DNA of 8,859 nucleotides from Rhodospirillales bacterium. Lineage in GTDB: Bacteria > Pseudomonadota > Alphaproteobacteria > Acetobacterales > Acetobacteraceae. Both the position numbers and the translations under genes were made by a program. This document shows positions 6,948 to 8,859 of this stretch, piece by piece. The stretch spans positions 1 to 8,859 of the forward strand of contig CAHJXG010000107.1 of the NCBI GenBank assembly GCA_903644035.1. The letters are read 5' to 3'. The first letter of the stretch is position 1. Each line of letters starts with the position of its first letter. The notes under the pieces were generated by a model. It saw nothing but the letters and a program-made list of their open reading frames with translations, ran no database searches and was not told where the DNA came from.

Positions 6948-6974
6948 GCAAGAACGCTGTTGTATTCAAAGCAA
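6937..6974. repeat. Direct repeat offset by 21 bp in the iclR-aminotransferase intergenic region
   Basis: The first copy, at 6937-6951, reads TGTTGTGTCAAGCAA; the second, at 6958-6974, reads TGTTGTATTCAAAGCAA. They differ mainly by a 2-base insertion and one substitution, and each holds a TTG-n-CAA half symmetry. The 21-bp offset is two helical turns, so two proteins would sit on the same face of the DNA. The first copy contains the proposed -35 box of the minus-strand promoter. Confidence 0.45.
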
Positions 6975-7004
6975 CGCGTGATCTAGCCTGTGGCCGCGTG
7001 CTCT

Positions 7005-7009
7005 GGAGG
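7005..7009 (+). promoter_or_regulatory. Ribosome binding site supporting the TTG start of iclR-family gene
   Basis: GGAGG lies 8 nt before the TTG at 7018. No in-frame ATG lies near the front of the frame; the helix-turn-helix begins within ten residues, so the TTG is almost certainly the true start. Confidence 0.6.
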
Positions 7010-7017
7010 GAGAACCT

Positions 7018-7773
7018 TTGACGTCTGCCACCCGCGATCCCGTCAGCCATTCCTTCGCCCTCCTGGAGGCGATCAACAGGGACGGCAGCAAACTCAACCT
7101 GACCCAGCTGGCCGCCGAGATCGGGGTGCATAAGAGCAGCGCGTCCCGCCTGCTCACGACCTTGGTCGAGGCCGGCTACGCCGCGCGCGACCCGCAGACG
7201 GCCCGCTACGTGCTCGGCCCCAAGCTGGTGACGCTCGCCGTCTCCATCCTCCAGCACCATGGCATCACGCCCCTGTCGCAAACCATCCTCGACGACCTCG
7301 CTCTGGCCAGCGGGGAGACGGTCACCCTCAGCCTATGGAACCATGACCATGCGGTCGACATCGCCATGTCGCCCGGCCGCAAGGCCGTTCAGTACATGCC
7401 CCAGCTGAGCCTCCGGAACCCGGCGCATTGCTCCGCGACGGGCAGGCTGTTCCTTGCCAACCTGCCGGCCGCCGAGGTGGACAGGATCCTCTCCGGCCCG
7501 TTGCCGTCCTTCACCGCGCACACCGTGACCGACCCCGCCCGCATCCGCGCCGCGTTGGACACGATCAGGCGGGAGGGCGTCGCGTGGAACGATGAGGAGT
7601 TCGAGGAGGGGATATGCTCCCTTGCCGCCCCTGTTCGGCGCGACCACGGCTTGCTGGCCGCGGTCGTCGCGGTCTCGATCCCGAAGTTCCGGTTCGAACC
7701 GTCAAGGACGGGCGAACTGATCGCCCTGCTCAAAGCGGCTGCGGGCCGGCTCGGGCCGAAGGCGAACGCGTGA
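7018..7773 (+). CDS. IclR-family transcriptional regulator
   Basis: The protein has 251 residues, the usual IclR length. An N-terminal winged helix spans about 9-72: SHSFALLEAIN, LTQLAAEIGVHKSSASRLLTTLVEAGYAARD and YVLGPKLVTLA. The C-terminal effector domain runs from about 85 to 245 and shows family motifs: LSLWNHDHAVDI, NPAHCSATGRLFLANLP, GVAWNDEEFEEGICSLAAPV and LLAAVVAVSIP. The domain normally binds a small organic acid or aromatic compound. It starts at TTG with a strong ribosome binding site. It is divergent from the aminotransferase-importer operon and is likely its regulator; the palindrome at 6922-6934 is a candidate operator. Its stop codon is only 7 bp from the stop codon of the convergent ThDP enzyme gene. 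The effector cannot be predicted. Confidence 0.93.
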   Translation: MTSATRDPVSHSFALLEAINRDGSKLNLTQLAAEIGVHKSSASRLLTTLVEAGYAARDPQTARYVLGPKLVTLAVSILQHHGITPLSQTILDDLALASGETVTLSLWNHDHAVDIAMSPGRKAVQYMPQLSLRNPAHCSATGRLFLANLPAAEVDRILSGPLPSFTAHTVTDPARIRAALDTIRREGVAWNDEEFEEGICSLAAPVRRDHGLLAAVVAVSIPKFRFEPSRTGELIALLKAAAGRLGPKANA

Positions 7774-7780
7774 GGCCGGC

Positions 7781-8859
7781 TCAATACGACAGGGCCGCCT
7801 TGTCCTCGAACGACGTGATCGGGGGAAAGGCGCGCTGATCCGTCAGGACGTCCAGCACGGTGACGCCGCCGGCTGCCATGGCCTGGGTGAGCGCCGGGAG
7901 GAAATCGGCGGCCTGCTCGATCCTGCTGCCTGAACAGCCGCAAGCCCGGGCGATGGCGGCGTGGTCCACCGGGTGGAAGTCGCAGACATCGCTGTAGTTG
8001 CCGTAGCCCACCTTCTCGGCGTGCTTCTGGTAGCCCAGGATCTGGTTGTTCAGCACGATGACGACGAACGACAATCCCATCCGGCGCGCCGTCTCCAGCT
8101 CCGACCAGACATGGCCGAACCCACCGTCGCCCACCAGGCAGAACACCGGTGCGTCCTGCCGGGCGACCTTGGCGCCGATGGCGAAGGGAAGTCCCCAACC
8201 CAGGCCGGCCAGGCCGCGCGGCGTGACGAAGCGCATGCCGGGCCGGCGGGACCGAAGGAAGTTCGCAACCCAGATCGAGGAGTAGCTCGCGTCGGCCACC
8301 GTGATGGCCTCTGGGGTCAGGACCGTATCGAGGTCCGCCATCAGCCGCTCGGGGCGGATGGGCGAGGCATCGAGATCGACGGAGCGCGTCATGTCCGCGC
8401 TCCACAGTCGGCGGCCCTCCGCGATCATGCCCTCGACCGCGGGCCGCGCCGCCTGCCGGCGGGACAGGTCCCGGGTCGCCAGCGCGTCGCACAGCGCGCG
8501 CAGCGTCAGCTTCGCATCCCCAACCAGGCGGAGCGCCTCGTAGTTGCGACCGATCTCCTGGCCGTCGACGTCGATGTGAATGTAGCGGGAGGCCCTCGGA
8601 TACAGCTGCCAGCTGTCGGTCCCGTTCTGGTTCGTGCGGTTCCCGACGAGCAGGATGACGTCGGCGTCCTCGATCATGGCCCGCATGTGCCGGGTGCGGC
8701 CCCGGGTTCCCATGAAGTACCCGACGACCCCGACCGACAGCGGGTGAAGCTCGTCCGTGGCCCCCTTGCCCATCGCGGTCGTCGCCACCGGGAGCGACGC
8801 CAGGTCCTGCAGCGCCGCGACCTCCAGCGCGGCGCCGGAGACGTGCACGCCCCCGCCGG
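7781..8859 (-). CDS. ThDP-dependent enzyme, acetolactate synthase-like, N-terminus cut by window edge
   Basis: About 359 C-terminal residues are visible; the frame runs open through the window edge. It begins with GGGVHVSGAALEVA, the start of the central domain (AGGG-type motif), followed by PVATTAMGKGATDELHPLSVG. The C-terminal ThDP-binding domain has GLAGLGWGLPFAIGAK and the GDG...NN cofactor motif (GDG near 8131-8123, NN near 8050-8045) with GHVWSELETARRMGLSFVVI between. It ends with FPPITSFEDKAALSY. Family members are about 550-600 residues, so nearly 200 are missing, including the catalytic Glu of the N-terminal domain. They decarboxylate or ligate 2-keto acids or aldehydes. The exact reaction (acetolactate synthase, carboligase or other decarboxylase) cannot be assigned. 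It points in the same direction as the aminotransferase operon, with iclR lying antiparallel between. Confidence 0.9.
   Translation of the reverse strand, partial: GGGVHVSGAALEVAALQDLASLPVATTAMGKGATDELHPLSVGVVGYFMGTRGRTRHMRAMIEDADVILLVGNRTNQNGTDSWQLYPRASRYIHIDVDGQEIGRNYEALRLVGDAKLTLRALCDALATRDLSRRQAARPAVEGMIAEGRRLWSADMTRSVDLDASPIRPERLMADLDTVLTPEAITVADASYSSIWVANFLRSRRPGMRFVTPRGLAGLGWGLPFAIGAKVARQDAPVFCLVGDGGFGHVWSELETARRMGLSFVVIVLNNQILGYQKHAEKVGYGNYSDVCDFHPVDHAAIARACGCSGSRIEQAADFLPALTQAMAAGGVTVLDVLTDQRAFPPITSFEDKAALSY

Noticed and set aside
4492..7021. Two long plus-strand open frames (369 and 508 codons) opposite the ATPase and aminotransferase genes
   Set aside because: Both are antisense to genes with complete conserved motifs, are rich in Arg, His and Gly, and show no domain pattern. 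They are shadows caused by high GC at third codon positions.
7744..7782. GGCCGGCTC present twice, 30 bp apart, at the iclR/ThDP convergent end
   Set aside because: Nine bases of G/C-rich sequence recurring in a high-GC window is likely chance, and the second copy overlaps the ThDP stop codon; no hairpin terminator results.
7781..8859. Assignment of the ThDP enzyme as sulfoacetaldehyde acetyltransferase, by analogy with taurine pathways
   Set aside because: No diagnostic feature is visible in the C-terminal part, and the N-terminal domain is outside the window; only the broad acetolactate synthase-like family is supported.

Overview
The window is high-GC bacterial DNA with densely packed genes. 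A DUF1194 protein is present, a family I know mainly from Alphaproteobacteria, and the transporter and regulator families are typical of soil or plant-associated members of that class. This suggests an alphaproteobacterium (Rhodospirillales or Hyphomicrobiales type). That placement is inference; nothing here fixes the genus.

Layout on the minus strand, read 5' to 3' from the right: the C-terminal two thirds of a thiamine-diphosphate (ThDP) enzyme of the acetolactate synthase family (8859 to 7781, N-terminus outside the window); then, after iclR on the opposite strand, a class III aminotransferase (6874-5525), and a complete polyamine/opine-type ABC importer in the order ATPase (5496-4528), substrate-binding protein (4456-3428), permease 1 (3390-2548) and permease 2 (2541-1747). 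After a 174-bp gap come a secreted DUF1194 protein with a von Willebrand A-like metal site (1572-874) and the N-terminal 250 residues of a MocR-type GntR regulator (752 to 1, C-terminus outside). The only plus-strand gene is an IclR-family regulator (7018-7773). It is divergent from the aminotransferase and convergent with the ThDP enzyme.

The aminotransferase and importer genes are 6 to 71 bp apart with good ribosome binding sites, so they probably form one operon. The iclR-aminotransferase intergenic region holds a perfect 13-bp palindrome inside a likely promoter of that operon, plus a direct repeat offset by 21 bp. A likely model is that IclR senses an amine or its breakdown product and controls uptake by the importer and deamination by the aminotransferase, with the ThDP enzyme possibly acting on the resulting keto or aldehyde product. 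The substrate cannot be read from the sequence. I saw no RNA genes, insertion sequences or CRISPR arrays. The long plus-strand open frames opposite the minus-strand genes are best explained as GC-rich shadows.
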